DNA of 64,000 nt from Xylanimicrobium pachnodae JCM 13526 = NBRC 107786 (GCA_001592145.1 BCWJ01000006.1:124001-188000), one strand, 5' to 3'; numbered from the stretch's first letter, positions 9,215 through 17,873 are shown. Notes: generated by a model not told the origin, from the letters alone. Program-made: numbers and translations.

Positions 9215-9817
9215 GTGCCCCACACCGACCCCTCCGCCGACGTGACCCTGCCCGCCGAGCTCCGTGCCGAGATCGTGCGCGCGGGCTACTACCCCCAGCT
9301 GGTCTCCGACGTCCTGGACGTGGCGCTCGCGGGTGAGCCCGTGGTCGGGCACCTCGTCCAGGCGGAGACGACGTTCGACTCGGAGGTGCGCCGGCACCTG
9401 ACCGTGCTCGTGCTCACCGAGTCGCGGCTCGTCAGCGCCCACGTCGACGATCAGGACGGCACCGCGGGGCGCCCGGCGTCGGCCGCCGCGACCACCGAGG
9501 CGGTGCCGTTGCGTGAGATCCGGTCGGTCTCCCTGTCCCACCTGGTCGCGGAACCTGCCCAGTACCGCTCCGGGGCGGGGGACGAGCAGAACGCCGAGGT
9601 GTCCCTGGTGATCGGCTGGGGGGCGGTGTCGCGTGTCGAGCTCGAGCCCGCCACGTGCGGCGACCCGCAGTGCGACGCCGACCACGGCCTGACCGGGTCG
9701 CTCATGCCCGACGACGTCGTGGTGCGGGTGGCCTCCGCCGCCGAAGGACCCGCCGCGATCCGACGGACCATCGCGTTCGCCCGTCAGCTCTCCGCGGCGA
9801 CGGCCCGCCGCGCCTGA
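9215..9817 (+). CDS. DUF5998 family protein
   Basis: A 200-residue cytosolic protein of unknown function, recognisable as the conserved actinobacterial family that sits upstream of a phosphodiesterase gene. It looks like a PH-type beta-rich fold: short strands around TVLVLTESRLVSAHVDD, then REIRSVSLSHLV, then LVIGWG and a C-terminal helix. CGDPQCDADHG near residue 148 is a Cys/His/Asp cluster that could bind metal. It is followed after 1 nt by the phosphodiesterase gene, so the two are surely cotranscribed. I do not assign a reaction. Confidence 0.75.
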   Translation: MPHTDPSADVTLPAELRAEIVRAGYYPQLVSDVLDVALAGEPVVGHLVQAETTFDSEVRRHLTVLVLTESRLVSAHVDDQDGTAGRPASAAATTEAVPLREIRSVSLSHLVAEPAQYRSGAGDEQNAEVSLVIGWGAVSRVELEPATCGDPQCDADHGLTGSLMPDDVVVRVASAAEGPAAIRRTIAFARQLSAATARRA

Positions 9818-9818
9818 G

Positions 9819-11030
9819 ATGGCCGCCGACGCCCTGCCGGAAGGCCTGCTCGCGCCGTCGTACGGCACCGGGTCGCTCGCGGCCGTGCTGCCTGCCGCGG
9901 CGGGCGCGCTGGGGGTCGCGCTGACGACGTCGACGGGGCTGTCCTCCACCGCGTGCCAGGCGGCGCTGGGCCTGCCCGCCGCCGAGCGCGTCGCCGTCGT
10001 GCTGTGCGACGGCCTGGGGTATCTCAACCTGGCCGAACGGGCGGGGCACGCACCGTTCCTGCGGGGGCGACTGCCCGAGACCCATCAGCTGCGCACCACG
10101 TTCCCGTCCACCACGGCGGCGGCGATCAGTACGTTCGGTACGGGCACCGCGCCCGGCCGCACCGGCATGCTCGGGTACACCCAGCGCAACCCGGCCACGG
10201 GTGGGCTGGCCAACATGGTGTCGTGGAACGAGGCCTCGGACCCCGCCCGCCTGGCGACCCCGGGGGGACCGCTGCTGTCCCGCCCGCTGCCGGTCCAGCC
10301 CGCCGTGCTCCAGCGCGAGCCGACCGTGTTCGAGACGCTGACCGCCGCGGGGGTTCGGGTCACGTCGATCGGCCCGTCCCGCTTCGCGGGCTCCGGCATG
10401 ACGCTCGCGGCCCTGCGGGGCGCGCAGTACCTGACGGCGGAGAGCCTGGAACAGCGCGTGGACGGCGTCGTGCGTGCGCTGCGTGCTCCCGGGCTCGCGT
10501 ACCTGTACTGGGGCGACGTCGACAAGGTGGGGCACCACCACGGCTGGCACTCGTGGCAGTGGGGAGACGCCGTGGAGGCGTTCGACCGTGAGCTGGCACG
10601 ACTCGTGCGCTCCGTGCCGCCCGGCACGCTCGTCCTGGTCACCGCGGACCACGGCCAGATCGAGGTGGACCCGGACGATCGCGTGGATGTCGCCCGCGCC
10701 CCGGCGCTGTCAGCGGGCGTCGACCTCGTCGGCGGGGAACCGCGTGCGCTGCACCTGTACGCGGCCGACGCCGCCGCCGTCGCGGACCGGTGGCGCGACG
10801 TGCTCGGGGAGCGCGCCGTGGTCGCGCCGCGCGCCGAAGCCGTCGCCGCGGGCTGGTTCGGCCCCGTGGCGGACCATGTGCGCGACTGGGTGGGCGACGT
10901 GCTGGTGGCGCCGCGCGGGCTCCTGACCATCGTCGACTCGCGCACGCAGACGCCGCCCTCGCTGACGCTCCAGGGCGTGCACGGTTCGTTCACGCCACAC
11001 GAGATGACCGTCCCGCTCGTCGTCGCGTGA
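9819..11030 (+). CDS. Alkaline-phosphatase-superfamily phosphodiesterase
   Basis: 403 residues. The metal ligands of the type I phosphodiesterase/nucleotide pyrophosphatase family are visible: VVLCDGLGY near residue 63 (Asp), TTFPSTTAAA near 93 (Thr nucleophile), GDVDKVGHHHGWHS near 230 (Asp and His) and TADHGQIEV near 273 (Asp, His). It should hydrolyse a phosphodiester or nucleotide substrate with two Zn ions. There is no signal peptide, so it probably acts in the cytosol, unlike secreted relatives. It follows DUF5998 after 1 nt and precedes thymidine kinase by 18 nt, a nucleotide-related setting. The ATG at 9819 directly follows the upstream TGA with one base between. Confidence 0.85.
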   Translation: MAADALPEGLLAPSYGTGSLAAVLPAAAGALGVALTTSTGLSSTACQAALGLPAAERVAVVLCDGLGYLNLAERAGHAPFLRGRLPETHQLRTTFPSTTAAAISTFGTGTAPGRTGMLGYTQRNPATGGLANMVSWNEASDPARLATPGGPLLSRPLPVQPAVLQREPTVFETLTAAGVRVTSIGPSRFAGSGMTLAALRGAQYLTAESLEQRVDGVVRALRAPGLAYLYWGDVDKVGHHHGWHSWQWGDAVEAFDRELARLVRSVPPGTLVLVTADHGQIEVDPDDRVDVARAPALSAGVDLVGGEPRALHLYAADAAAVADRWRDVLGERAVVAPRAEAVAAGWFGPVADHVRDWVGDVLVAPRGLLTIVDSRTQTPPSLTLQGVHGSFTPHEMTVPLVVA

Positions 11031-11048
11031 CGTGCAAGGATTCTGGTC

Positions 11049-11696
11049 ATGGCCGAGCTCGTCTTCTTCACCGGCACCATGGACTCCGGCAAGTCGACGC
11101 TCGCGTTGCAGACCGACTACAACTACGCGGCCCGAGGCCGGACGGGGCTGGTGTTCACCCGGCACGACCGCGCCGGTGAGGCGCGCATCTCCTCGCGACT
11201 GGGGTTGGAGACCACGGCGCGTGAGGCCGACGCCGGCACCGACTTCTGGGAGCTGATCGTCGCGGAGAACGCACGCGGCAACCCCGTCGACTACCTGGTG
11301 TGCGACGAGGCGCAGTTCTACTCCCCGGCACAGGTCGAGCAGCTCGCCAGGCTGGTGGACGAGGTGGAGGTCGACGTCTTCGCGTTCGGCATCACCACCG
11401 ACTTCCGCACCCGGCTCTTCCCTGGCTCCGCGCGGCTCCTTGAGCTCGCCGACCGCACCGAGGTGCTCCAGGTGCCGGCCCTGTGCTGGTGCGGCCGTGC
11501 CGCCACGCACAACGCGCGCACGGTCGACGGCGTCATGGTGGTCGAGGGCGAGCAGGTGGTGGTGGGAGACACCGGCGCGGTGGCCGCGGTCGTGGCATAC
11601 GAGGTGCTGTGCCGCCGCCATCACATGCGCCGCATGACGCGGGCCGCCGCCCGGCAGCACGCCGCTGTCCAGGAGGGCAGGCTCGACCTCGCCTGA
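11049..11696 (+). CDS. tdk: Thymidine kinase (type II)
   Basis: 215 residues; phosphorylates thymidine with ATP in the salvage pathway. P-loop GTMDSGKST at 9-17, Walker B-like CDEAQF with DEAQ at 86-89 (including the catalytic Glu), and a C-terminal lid with zinc-ligand candidates CWCG and CRRHH. Length and motif order fit the human TK1/bacterial Tdk family. AAGGA lies 8 nt before the ATG as a ribosome binding site. It is the last gene of the DUF5998-phosphodiesterase-tdk run and converges on sepH. Confidence 0.94.
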   Translation: MAELVFFTGTMDSGKSTLALQTDYNYAARGRTGLVFTRHDRAGEARISSRLGLETTAREADAGTDFWELIVAENARGNPVDYLVCDEAQFYSPAQVEQLARLVDEVEVDVFAFGITTDFRTRLFPGSARLLELADRTEVLQVPALCWCGRAATHNARTVDGVMVVEGEQVVVGDTGAVAAVVAYEVLCRRHHMRRMTRAAARQHAAVQEGRLDLA

Positions 11697-11747
11697 GCCG
11701 GCCTGCCTGCCGTGGGGTCAACCCTCGGCCGTCACCGGTTCCGTGCT

Positions 11748-13181
11748 TCAGCCCGGCTCGGGGCGTGCCCCGAACACGATCTCGTCCCAGCTCGGCACCT
11801 GGGCGCGGCCCTTGCGCCGGGCCGCAGCACCCCCGCGGGCGGGCGCCTGCGGTCGGTCCGCGCTCGCGGCGGGACGCTCGTCGACAGGGTTCGGCTCCCC
11901 GTCCTGGGCGGCGTCGTCGTGCGGCTCCTGCGCGGGGCGGGACAGAGGTGCTGCGGGCTGTGGCGCGGCGGGCTGTGGTGCGGCGGGCTGTGGTGCGCGG
12001 GAGTGCGGCGTGCGGGGCTCGGGTGCGTGCGGCTCGTCGCCGGACGCCGTGAACAGCGCCGGCTGCGTGCCGTCCGGGCCGCCCCCGGGGGAGACGGACG
12101 TGTCGCGCGGCCGGCGCGGGTTCCACCGACCGATGTCGACGACCGATGCGCTGTGCGCGGACTCGGCCTCGGCAGCGGGCTCGCGCCGGTGCCCGGGCAG
12201 GTGCACGTCGCCCAGCGGGATCACCGGGTACCCGTCGTCCTCGCCTGCGGCCGGGTGGTGGGCGGAGCCGAGGGGCAGGGGAGCGGTCGCAGGTCGCGCC
12301 TCGGCATTGCGGGTGCGGTGCCCGCGACGTCCCGCGAGGTCGTCGAGCAGAACGTCGGTCTCGTCCCGGTCGTTCCAGGTGCCGGAGCCGCGGGATCCCG
12401 CCGCAGAGGACGGCGACGGTGCGCGCCGGGGCCCGAGCGCGGGCACGGGGTGCGTCGGTACCGGGCGCGCAGGGACCGGGCGGATCTGCGGGGTCAGCGG
12501 TTCGTCCGGCTGGCCGAGCCAGCGGGCCTCGTCGTCGAGCGGGGTGACCAGGCGTCCTCGCTGGTCGAAGGTCCAGCGAGCGCTGCGCTCTCGGTCGCCC
12601 GCCCAGAACCTGACCTCCACGACCCACGGTGCCGTGCCCTCGCGGCGAGCCGACCAGGCCGCGTCGGGCGGGGTGACGCCCCGGGCCGCGAGGCGGGCGT
12701 CGGCGATGACGCCGAGCTCGGCGGTGCCGTCCAACCCGGGTACCTCGTGTGCGCGCACCATGGCGATGACGTGGTCGCGTTCCGCGATGACCGGCCACTC
12801 GTAGCGGCGCACGTTCTCGACCGGCAGCCCGGCCTGTGTGGCCAGCTCCTCCGCGGTGGCTCCGGCCCGCAGGCGCGCCTGAAGGTCGCGTGGACGCAGC
12901 GTGGGCTCCTGTGGTGCTGCGGACGGGGGCGTCGCGCCCGACGGGTCCGCGGAGGACGGGACCGGCGTGGGCCGCGGACGGGACGGCCCACCGGTCGCGG
13001 GCTCCTGCGCGTCCGCCGCACCGGACCCTGCGGAGGGATCCGCCGTCGTACCCGAGCCGGGCCGTGCGAGCGCGTCGGTCAGCGCGTCGGTGACGGACAG
13101 GGTGTGTTCCGTGCCGTCGGGCGCGCGCAGGACGAGCACGCGGCCGTCCTGATCGACCCTCACAAGCTCGAGCTCGGCCAT
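11748..13181 (-). CDS. sepH: Septation protein SepH (DUF3071)
   Basis: 477 residues. The N-terminal ~200 residues carry the conserved DUF3071 domain with a helix-turn-helix-like part (LQARLRAGATAEELATQAG, about 96-114) and WVVEVRFWAGDRERSARW. The rest is low-complexity and Pro/Ala-rich; a three-copy PQPAA repeat is encoded by 15-bp DNA repeats at 11956-12000. In Streptomyces and mycobacteria SepH binds FtsZ and stimulates filament assembly at the division site. I chose ATG 13181 because GAGGAGGA lies just upstream and the protein begins MAELELVRVD as in relatives; the frame is open further upstream. Confidence 0.9.
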   Translation of the reverse strand: MAELELVRVDQDGRVLVLRAPDGTEHTLSVTDALTDALARPGSGTTADPSAGSGAADAQEPATGGPSRPRPTPVPSSADPSGATPPSAAPQEPTLRPRDLQARLRAGATAEELATQAGLPVENVRRYEWPVIAERDHVIAMVRAHEVPGLDGTAELGVIADARLAARGVTPPDAAWSARREGTAPWVVEVRFWAGDRERSARWTFDQRGRLVTPLDDEARWLGQPDEPLTPQIRPVPARPVPTHPVPALGPRRAPSPSSAAGSRGSGTWNDRDETDVLLDDLAGRRGHRTRNAEARPATAPLPLGSAHHPAAGEDDGYPVIPLGDVHLPGHRREPAAEAESAHSASVVDIGRWNPRRPRDTSVSPGGGPDGTQPALFTASGDEPHAPEPRTPHSRAPQPAAPQPAAPQPAAPLSRPAQEPHDDAAQDGEPNPVDERPAASADRPQAPARGGAAARRKGRAQVPSWDEIVFGARPEPG

Positions 13182-13335
13182 GCTTCCTCCTCGGCGCTTC
13201 CCCCTCGGCGGGCCACCCCTGCGCCCCGCACGGCGTACCTGACGGTGTCGAGCGTGCCATCGCGCGCCGCGCCAGTGTCGCAGGCACGTCGGTGTGCCGC
13301 CGAACCGGGCGGGCCAGATCGGGGAGGATGGCACC

Positions 13336-14067
13336 GTGCTGGCGTTCAACACCCCGGTGACAGACCTGCCCTACTACACGGTGCTGGAGCTCGGCGGCGT
13401 CTTCTTCGCCGCCCTGTCCGGCGGCCTGGCCGGGGTCCGGAAGAACTTCGACGTGTTCGGGGTGCTGGTCCTGGCGTGGGTGGTGGGGCTCGGTGGCGGT
13501 GTGGTCCGCGACCTCATGATCGGCGCCACGCCGCCCGTCGGGATCTCGAACTGGCGGTTCGTCGCCACCGCCCTGGCCGCGGGCGTCGTCATCTTCTTCC
13601 TGCACCCGAGCGTGGCGCGGATGCGGCGCACGGTGGTCATTCTCGACGCCTGGGCGCTCGGCCTCTTCGTGCTGATCGGCACGGTCAAGGGCTTGGAGGC
13701 AGGCGCCGGCCCGCTCGCCTCGGTGACGGTCGGGGTCATGACCGGCGTCGGTGGCGGCGTGCTGCGCGACCTGCTGGTCGACGAGGTCCCGCTCGTGCTG
13801 GCCGACCGGCAGCTCTATGCCATCCCGGCCTTCCTGGGGGCGGGAGTCGCCGCGGCGCTGTGGACCACGGGGCACCTGAGCCTGTGGACCCATGTGGCCG
13901 TGGTGCTCCTGGTCAGCGGGACCCGGCTCGTCTCGCTGCGCCTGGGATGGGTGGTGCCCTCGGTGGGTCCTGGATGGTCCGGGCGATCGGGGTGGTCCGG
14001 GCACTGGGGCGTGCGTCGGTCGCGGGGGCACAGGGCGGGTGGTCGGGGAGACCGCAGGGCAGGATGA
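13336..14067 (+). CDS. TRIC-type trimeric cation channel family protein (UPF0126)
   Basis: 243 residues with seven predicted membrane segments arranged as two homologous repeats. Each repeat carries the signature GGGxxRDL (GLGGGVVRDLM near 54 and GVGGGVLRDLL near 138) that lines the pore in bacterial TRIC channels. It probably conducts K+ or other monovalent cations. The frame opens at 13294, but GTG 13336 has GGGGAGG 8 nt upstream and starts closer to the first helix. The ~30-residue C-terminal tail is Gly/Arg/Ser-rich and looks disordered. Confidence 0.85.
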   Translation: MLAFNTPVTDLPYYTVLELGGVFFAALSGGLAGVRKNFDVFGVLVLAWVVGLGGGVVRDLMIGATPPVGISNWRFVATALAAGVVIFFLHPSVARMRRTVVILDAWALGLFVLIGTVKGLEAGAGPLASVTVGVMTGVGGGVLRDLLVDEVPLVLADRQLYAIPAFLGAGVAAALWTTGHLSLWTHVAVVLLVSGTRLVSLRLGWVVPSVGPGWSGRSGWSGHWGVRRSRGHRAGGRGDRRAG

Positions 14068-14071
14068 GGCC

Positions 14072-14938
14072 ATGACCTCCACTCCGGTAACCGCCTCCGA
14101 CCCCGCGCTGCCCGACGGCGTCAGCGTCACCGATCTCCGCTCGCTCGCGGAGTCGCTCGCCACCGAGGCCGGGGCGATGATCCGGGCCGGGCGTCCCGCG
14201 ACCGTCGTCGTCGCCGACACCAAGTCGTCCGACGTCGACCCGGTCACCGCGATGGACCGGGCGGTCGAGGAGCTGCTCGTGTCCCGTCTGGCGACGCTGC
14301 GCCCGCACGACGCCGTGCTGGGCGAGGAGGGCGACGACATCCCCGGCACCAGCGGCCTGACCTGGGTTCTGGACCCGATCGACGGGACCGTCAACTACCT
14401 GTACGGGGTTGCGTCGTGGTCGGTGTCCGTCGCCGTCGTGGCCGGGCCCGCGGACCCGGCCACCTGGACGGTGCTCGCCGGTTGCGTGCACGACGTCGTC
14501 GCGAACCGCACCTGGTCGGCCGGTCTCGGCCAGGGCGCCACGTGCGACGGGGCGCCGTTGCGCCCCGTCGAGGCGGTGCCGCTCGCGCGCAGCCTCACGG
14601 GCACCGGGTTCGGGTACGCGGCGTCCCGCCGTGCGCTGCAGGCCCAGGTGCTGGCGCAGGTGCTGCCCCGGGTGCGCGACGTGCGCCGGTTGGGCTCCGC
14701 CGCGGTGGACCTGTGCCTGGTGGCTCAGGGGGCGCTCGACCTGTACTACGAGCGCGGGCTCAACCCGTGGGACATGGCGGCCGGCTCGCTCGTCGCGTCC
14801 GAGGCGGGCGCGCGAGTGGTCGGGCTGCACGCGGATCCGCCCGGACGCACGATGACGGTCGCCGGGCGCGGAGCTGCGGTCGATGAGCTCGTGGCCATCT
14901 TGGAGGCCGCCGGCGCAGACGCCCCGGATGGCGCGTAA
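14072..14938 (+). CDS. Inositol monophosphatase family protein
   Basis: 288 residues. The Mg-binding motifs of the family are present: DVDPVTAMDRAVE near residue 50, GEEGDD near 86, WVLDPIDGTVNYLYG near 99 (the DPxDGTxN signature) and NPWDMAAGSLVASEAG near 231. It should dephosphorylate inositol phosphate or a related sugar or nucleotide phosphate such as 3'-phosphoadenosine phosphate; the family is broad. In actinobacteria inositol feeds phosphatidylinositol and mycothiol. ATG 14072 follows the TRIC stop by 4 nt, so the two genes are likely cotranscribed. Confidence 0.9.
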   Translation: MTSTPVTASDPALPDGVSVTDLRSLAESLATEAGAMIRAGRPATVVVADTKSSDVDPVTAMDRAVEELLVSRLATLRPHDAVLGEEGDDIPGTSGLTWVLDPIDGTVNYLYGVASWSVSVAVVAGPADPATWTVLAGCVHDVVANRTWSAGLGQGATCDGAPLRPVEAVPLARSLTGTGFGYAASRRALQAQVLAQVLPRVRDVRRLGSAAVDLCLVAQGALDLYYERGLNPWDMAAGSLVASEAGARVVGLHADPPGRTMTVAGRGAAVDELVAILEAAGADAPDGA

Positions 14939-15138
14939 CGTTCGGCGCGATGGCGGTATCTGCGCTCTACGGGTGCCGAAAAACGCCAGGTCAACGCACG
15001 TTCTGGGTGAACTACGCCGACCCGCCTCGCGCCGGCTGCGGACATGGGGCACAATCCGGTGGCCGAACGGGAACAAAACCCGTGGCACGAGCATTGACAG
15101 CGCGTACCGATCCCGACTCACGGAGCGTGACCTCACAG

Positions 15139-15438
15139 ATGGCAACCGACTACGACGCCCCTCGCAAGAACGACGAGGATGTGGAGCAGGACTCGATTCA
15201 AGAGCTCCAGGCGCGCCGTTCCGACAAGTCGTCGGGCGTCGTCGACGAGGATGAGACCGAAGCGGCAGAGGGCTTCGAGCTGCCCGGCGCCGACCTGTCC
15301 GGCGAGGAGCTGGCCGTGCGCGTCCTGCCGCGCCAGGCCGACGAGTTCACCTGCACCTCGTGCTTCCTCGTCCACCACCGCAGCCAGCTCGCCTACGAGA
15401 AGAACGGCCAGATGGTCTGCTCGGAGTGCGCGGCCTGA
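15139..15438 (+). CDS. DUF4193 zinc-ribbon-like protein
   Basis: 99 residues, very acidic in the first half and ending in a conserved C-terminal motif, FTCTSCFLVHHRSQL then CSEC, that makes a four-Cys zinc ribbon. DUF4193 proteins are small, abundant actinobacterial proteins of unknown role. I chose ATG 15139 because relatives begin MATDYDAPRK. A TTGACA hexamer at 15094-15099 suggests its own promoter, although I see no convincing -10. A strong bidirectional hairpin follows the stop codon. Confidence 0.85.
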   Translation: MATDYDAPRKNDEDVEQDSIQELQARRSDKSSGVVDEDETEAAEGFELPGADLSGEELAVRVLPRQADEFTCTSCFLVHHRSQLAYEKNGQMVCSECAA

Positions 15439-15455
15439 CACCCCCCCCCGCCCCC

Positions 15456-15496
15456 GGCTCAGGGCCGTCACGCGTCCGGCGTGGCGGCCCTGAGCG
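15456..15496. terminator. Bidirectional terminator hairpin between DUF4193 and DUF3093
   Basis: An 11-bp perfect stem (GCTCAGGGCCG at 15457-15467 against 15485-15495) continues inward through a GU and five more pairs to a 5-nt loop. It includes the stop codon of the convergent DUF3093 gene. A run of nine C then G then five C precedes it (15441-15455). Confidence 0.75.
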
Positions 15497-15950
15497 TCGG
15501 TGGGGACGGCTGCAGCGCTGCCGCGAGCTCGTCGGGGCGCCGGGTCGAGAGCAGCCAGTAGGGCGTCGGGTCGGCCGGGTCGTCGAGGGTGACGCGCACC
15601 CCCGTGGGGATCCAGGAGCGCAGCAGCACGTGCGCACGCGCGTCGAGCCGCCCGCCCAGCTCCTCGCGCATGGCCTGCCTCGACCCGATCACGCGGGCCG
15701 GGCCCAGCAGCGACACCGGGATGTGAGCACGGCCCGCGCGCAGCACGCCGGCCTCCACGGTGATGACGGGCGCCCCGAGCACCAGCCAGCACACGCCCGC
15801 CGCGGCGACGGCCGCCGCGGCGGCCACGGCCGCGACGGGGTGCACCGGGATCAGGATGATCGCGGTCAGCGCCCCCAGGCCGACGGCGGTGGAGAGCGCA
15901 CCGGCACCGGGCAGCAGGCGTTCACGGAAGACGGGCGGTGGGGTCGACAT
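15468..15950 (-). CDS. DUF3093 membrane protein
   Basis: 160 residues. Two membrane-spanning helices at about residues 18-55 are followed by a soluble region with the DUF3093 core: GPARVIGSRQAMREELG near residue 84 and RSWIPTGVRVTLDDPADPTPYWLLSTRRP near 109-137. The family is restricted to actinobacteria and has no known function. It is divergent from dut, with which it is normally paired in this group, so a shared regulatory interval of about 48 bp is implied. Confidence 0.85.
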   Translation of the reverse strand: MSTPPPVFRERLLPGAGALSTAVGLGALTAIILIPVHPVAAVAAAAAVAAAGVCWLVLGAPVITVEAGVLRAGRAHIPVSLLGPARVIGSRQAMREELGGRLDARAHVLLRSWIPTGVRVTLDDPADPTPYWLLSTRRPDELAAALQPSPPTLRAATPDA

Positions 15951-15985
15951 GCCCACATCCTGCCGCCTGTGCGCCCGGTGCCGCG

Positions 15986-15991
15986 TACGCT
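15986..15991 (+). promoter_or_regulatory. -10 element of dut (leaderless type)
   Basis: TACGCT ends 7 nt before the GTG at 15999. Confidence 0.5.
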
Positions 15992-15998
15992 TCGCCCC

Positions 15999-16490
15999 GT
16001 GACCGCCAACCACCCCCAGCCCCCGGCCGACACCACCGTGGACGTCCTCATCCGGATCCTCGACGACGACGTACCGGTTCCCGGGTACGCGCACCCCGGG
16101 GACGCGGGTGCCGACCTGGTGACCACGATCGACGTCGAGATCCCGCCGCACGGCAGGGTGACGGTTCCCACCGGGATCGCCGTCGCGCTGCCCGACGGGT
16201 ACGCCGCATTCGTGCACCCCCGGTCCGGGCTGGCGGCACGTCACGGCCTGACCATCGTCAACGCGCCCGGCACCGTGGACGCCGGGTACCGCGGGGAGAT
16301 CCGCGTGACCCTTCTCAACACGGACGCCACCTCTGCCATCCGCCTCGAACGCGGAGACCGGGTGGCGCAGCTCGTGGTGCAGCGGGTGGAGAAGGCGCGG
16401 TTCCTGCGTGCCGACACGCTCCCCGGGTCGCACCGCGGCGAGGGTGGCTTCGGGTCCAGCGGTGGCTGGGCTGCGTCCGCTCAGGGCTGA
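15999..16490 (+). CDS. dut: dUTP diphosphatase (dUTPase)
   Basis: 163 residues. All five trimeric dUTPase motifs are present in order: PGDAGADL (33-40), HPRSGLA (73-79), GTVDAGYRGEI (91-101), RGDRVAQLVV (118-127) and RGEGGFGSSG (146-155). It hydrolyses dUTP to dUMP, which keeps uracil out of DNA and feeds thymidylate synthesis. The GTG start at 15999 is fixed by the leaderless TACGCT promoter just upstream. It is divergent from DUF3093 and followed by DUF3710. Confidence 0.95.
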   Translation: MTANHPQPPADTTVDVLIRILDDDVPVPGYAHPGDAGADLVTTIDVEIPPHGRVTVPTGIAVALPDGYAAFVHPRSGLAARHGLTIVNAPGTVDAGYRGEIRVTLLNTDATSAIRLERGDRVAQLVVQRVEKARFLRADTLPGSHRGEGGFGSSGGWAASAQG

Positions 16491-16640
16491 CGCACTCGGT
16501 GCCGGGGAACCGCCTCGGGGTGGACGGGCGTCGAACACCGCGTCCCAACCCGGATAGTGTTGACGGGTCAAGCACCAGGGGCATGCCATCGATGGCCGTC
16601 GGCCACCTGGCGTCCCGGCAACCGAGTGAAGGAGCCCCAC

Positions 16641-17393
16641 GTGGGTCTGTTCCGGCGTAGCGCGTCGAAGAGTGAGGCCACCGCGGCCCCGGCGGCGGAC
16701 GCGCCTGCGGGTGAGCCGGGCTCGACGGAGTCGGCGCAGGAAGCCTCACCCCAGGGTGGCACGACGCAGGACGGCGCCCCTCAGCGTGGTCCGTTCGACT
16801 CTGCCGACGTCCCGACGATGGGTCCGCGCGTCGATCTCGGCGCGATCTGGCTGCCCGTCATGCCCGGGGTGGCGCTGCGCATGGAGATCGAGAAGAAGAC
16901 GCAGAAGGTCACGGGCGTGTCGGCGTCCCTCGGCGGGTCGGCCCTGCAGGTGCAGGCGTTCGCCGCGCCGCGCACCTGGGGCATCTGGGACGAGGTGCGC
17001 GCCGAGCTCGCCACGTCCGTGACGTCGCAGGGCGGCACCGTCGACGACGTCCCGGGCCCGTTCGGGCGCGAGCTCATGGCCCGCATCCCGGCGCAGCTTC
17101 CCGACGGCACCCGGGGGGTGCGACCGGTCCGCTTCATCGGCGTCGACGGCCCGCGCTGGTTCCTGCGCGGGGTGCTGACGGGCCAGGCGGCGGTGGACGC
17201 CGAGGCCGCGCGTGCGCTGGAGTCGGTGTTCGCGAACGTCGTCGTGGTGCGCGACGACAGCCCGCGCCCGCCGCGGGACCTGCTCACGCTCACGATGCCG
17301 AACCAGGGTGGGCAGGGAGCGCCGGCGGCGCCGACGCCCAAGCCGTCGTTCGACCCGCTGACCCGCGGGCCCGAGATCACGGAGATCCACTGA
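16641..17393 (+). CDS. DUF3710 domain-containing protein
   Basis: 250 residues; actinobacterial family of unknown function. The first 55 residues are a disordered Ala/Ser/Glu-rich leader starting GLFRRSASKSE. The conserved core runs from about residue 65 (DLGAIWLPVMPGVALRMEIE) to about 205 and includes WGIWDEVRAELATS, GPFGRELMARIP and VRFIGVDGPRWFLRGVLTG. GTG 16641 is preceded by GAAGGAG. The last six codons are encoded by the first copy of a 17-bp tandem repeat that continues past the stop. It precedes the OB-fold and DUF3159 genes, its normal neighbours. Confidence 0.85.
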   Translation: MGLFRRSASKSEATAAPAADAPAGEPGSTESAQEASPQGGTTQDGAPQRGPFDSADVPTMGPRVDLGAIWLPVMPGVALRMEIEKKTQKVTGVSASLGGSALQVQAFAAPRTWGIWDEVRAELATSVTSQGGTVDDVPGPFGRELMARIPAQLPDGTRGVRPVRFIGVDGPRWFLRGVLTGQAAVDAEAARALESVFANVVVVRDDSPRPPRDLLTLTMPNQGGQGAPAAPTPKPSFDPLTRGPEITEIH

Positions 17394-17459
17394 TCACGGA
17401 GATCCACCGATCACCGAGATCCACTGATCACGGAGATCCACCGATCACCGAGATCTGCT
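17375..17459. repeat. 17-bp tandem repeat, five copies
   Basis: Units start at 17375, 17392, 17409, 17426 and 17443. The unit is GATCACGGAGATCCACT with variants at position 7 (G or C) and position 17 (T or C); units 2 and 4 are identical, so a 34-bp higher-order period is visible. Unit 5 diverges at its end. A degenerate continuation follows to about 17480. The first unit encodes the last residues of the DUF3710 protein. Confidence 0.92.
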
Positions 17460-17504
17460 GAGCACGGCTCCACCGAGCACCGCACCCACGAGGGACTGAT
17501 CCAC

Positions 17505-17873
17505 ATGTCGTTGCGAACGTCCTTGCGACACGCGATCGCGTCGGCCGACGCGATCAACGCGGACGAGGAGCGGGTGGAGGCGGCCAAGAACGCCGGCTGC
17601 CAGTCGGTGGCATCCCTGGCGATGCGTCAGCGCGGTAAGGCTGCCGGTGTGCTGCGCTCCGTGGTGCTCCGGCCGCGCCAGGGCGTCCCGTCCGTCGAGG
17701 CCGAGCTGTACGACGGGTCGGGCGCGCTCGACCTCGTGTGGCTGGGCCGCCGCACCATCGCGGGCATCGAGCCCGGCCGGCGGATCGCCGTGGCCGGCAT
17801 GGTGTGCGAGTCCGAGGGCCGCCGCACCATGTTCAATCCGCGCTACGAGCTCAAGCCGCGGGCGGGCGAGTGA
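17505..17873 (+). CDS. OB-fold nucleic-acid-binding domain protein
   Basis: 122 residues. A short N-terminal helix is followed by a five-strand OB-fold: GKAAGVLRSVVLRP, then AELYDGSGALDLVWLG, IAGIEPGRRIAVAGMVC and RRTMFNPRYEL. This is the nucleic-acid-binding fold seen in tRNA-anticodon-type domains. The family is conserved next to DUF3710 and DUF3159 in actinobacteria but has no defined role. A GAGGG Shine-Dalgarno lies 10 nt before the ATG. Its stop overlaps the DUF3159 GTG start by 4 nt, so translation is coupled. Confidence 0.82.
   Translation: MSLRTSLRHAIASADAINADEERVEAAKNAGCQSVASLAMRQRGKAAGVLRSVVLRPRQGVPSVEAELYDGSGALDLVWLGRRTIAGIEPGRRIAVAGMVCESEGRRTMFNPRYELKPRAGE

Noticed and set aside
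15441-15455. C-tract (nine C, G, five C) as a phase-variation or frameshift site
   Set aside because: It begins 3 nt after the DUF4193 stop codon and lies in the linker to the terminator hairpin, so slippage would not change any protein.
17375-17480. Direct repeats resembling a CRISPR array
   Set aside because: Units are only 17 bp and directly abutting with no spacers; this is a simple tandem repeat.
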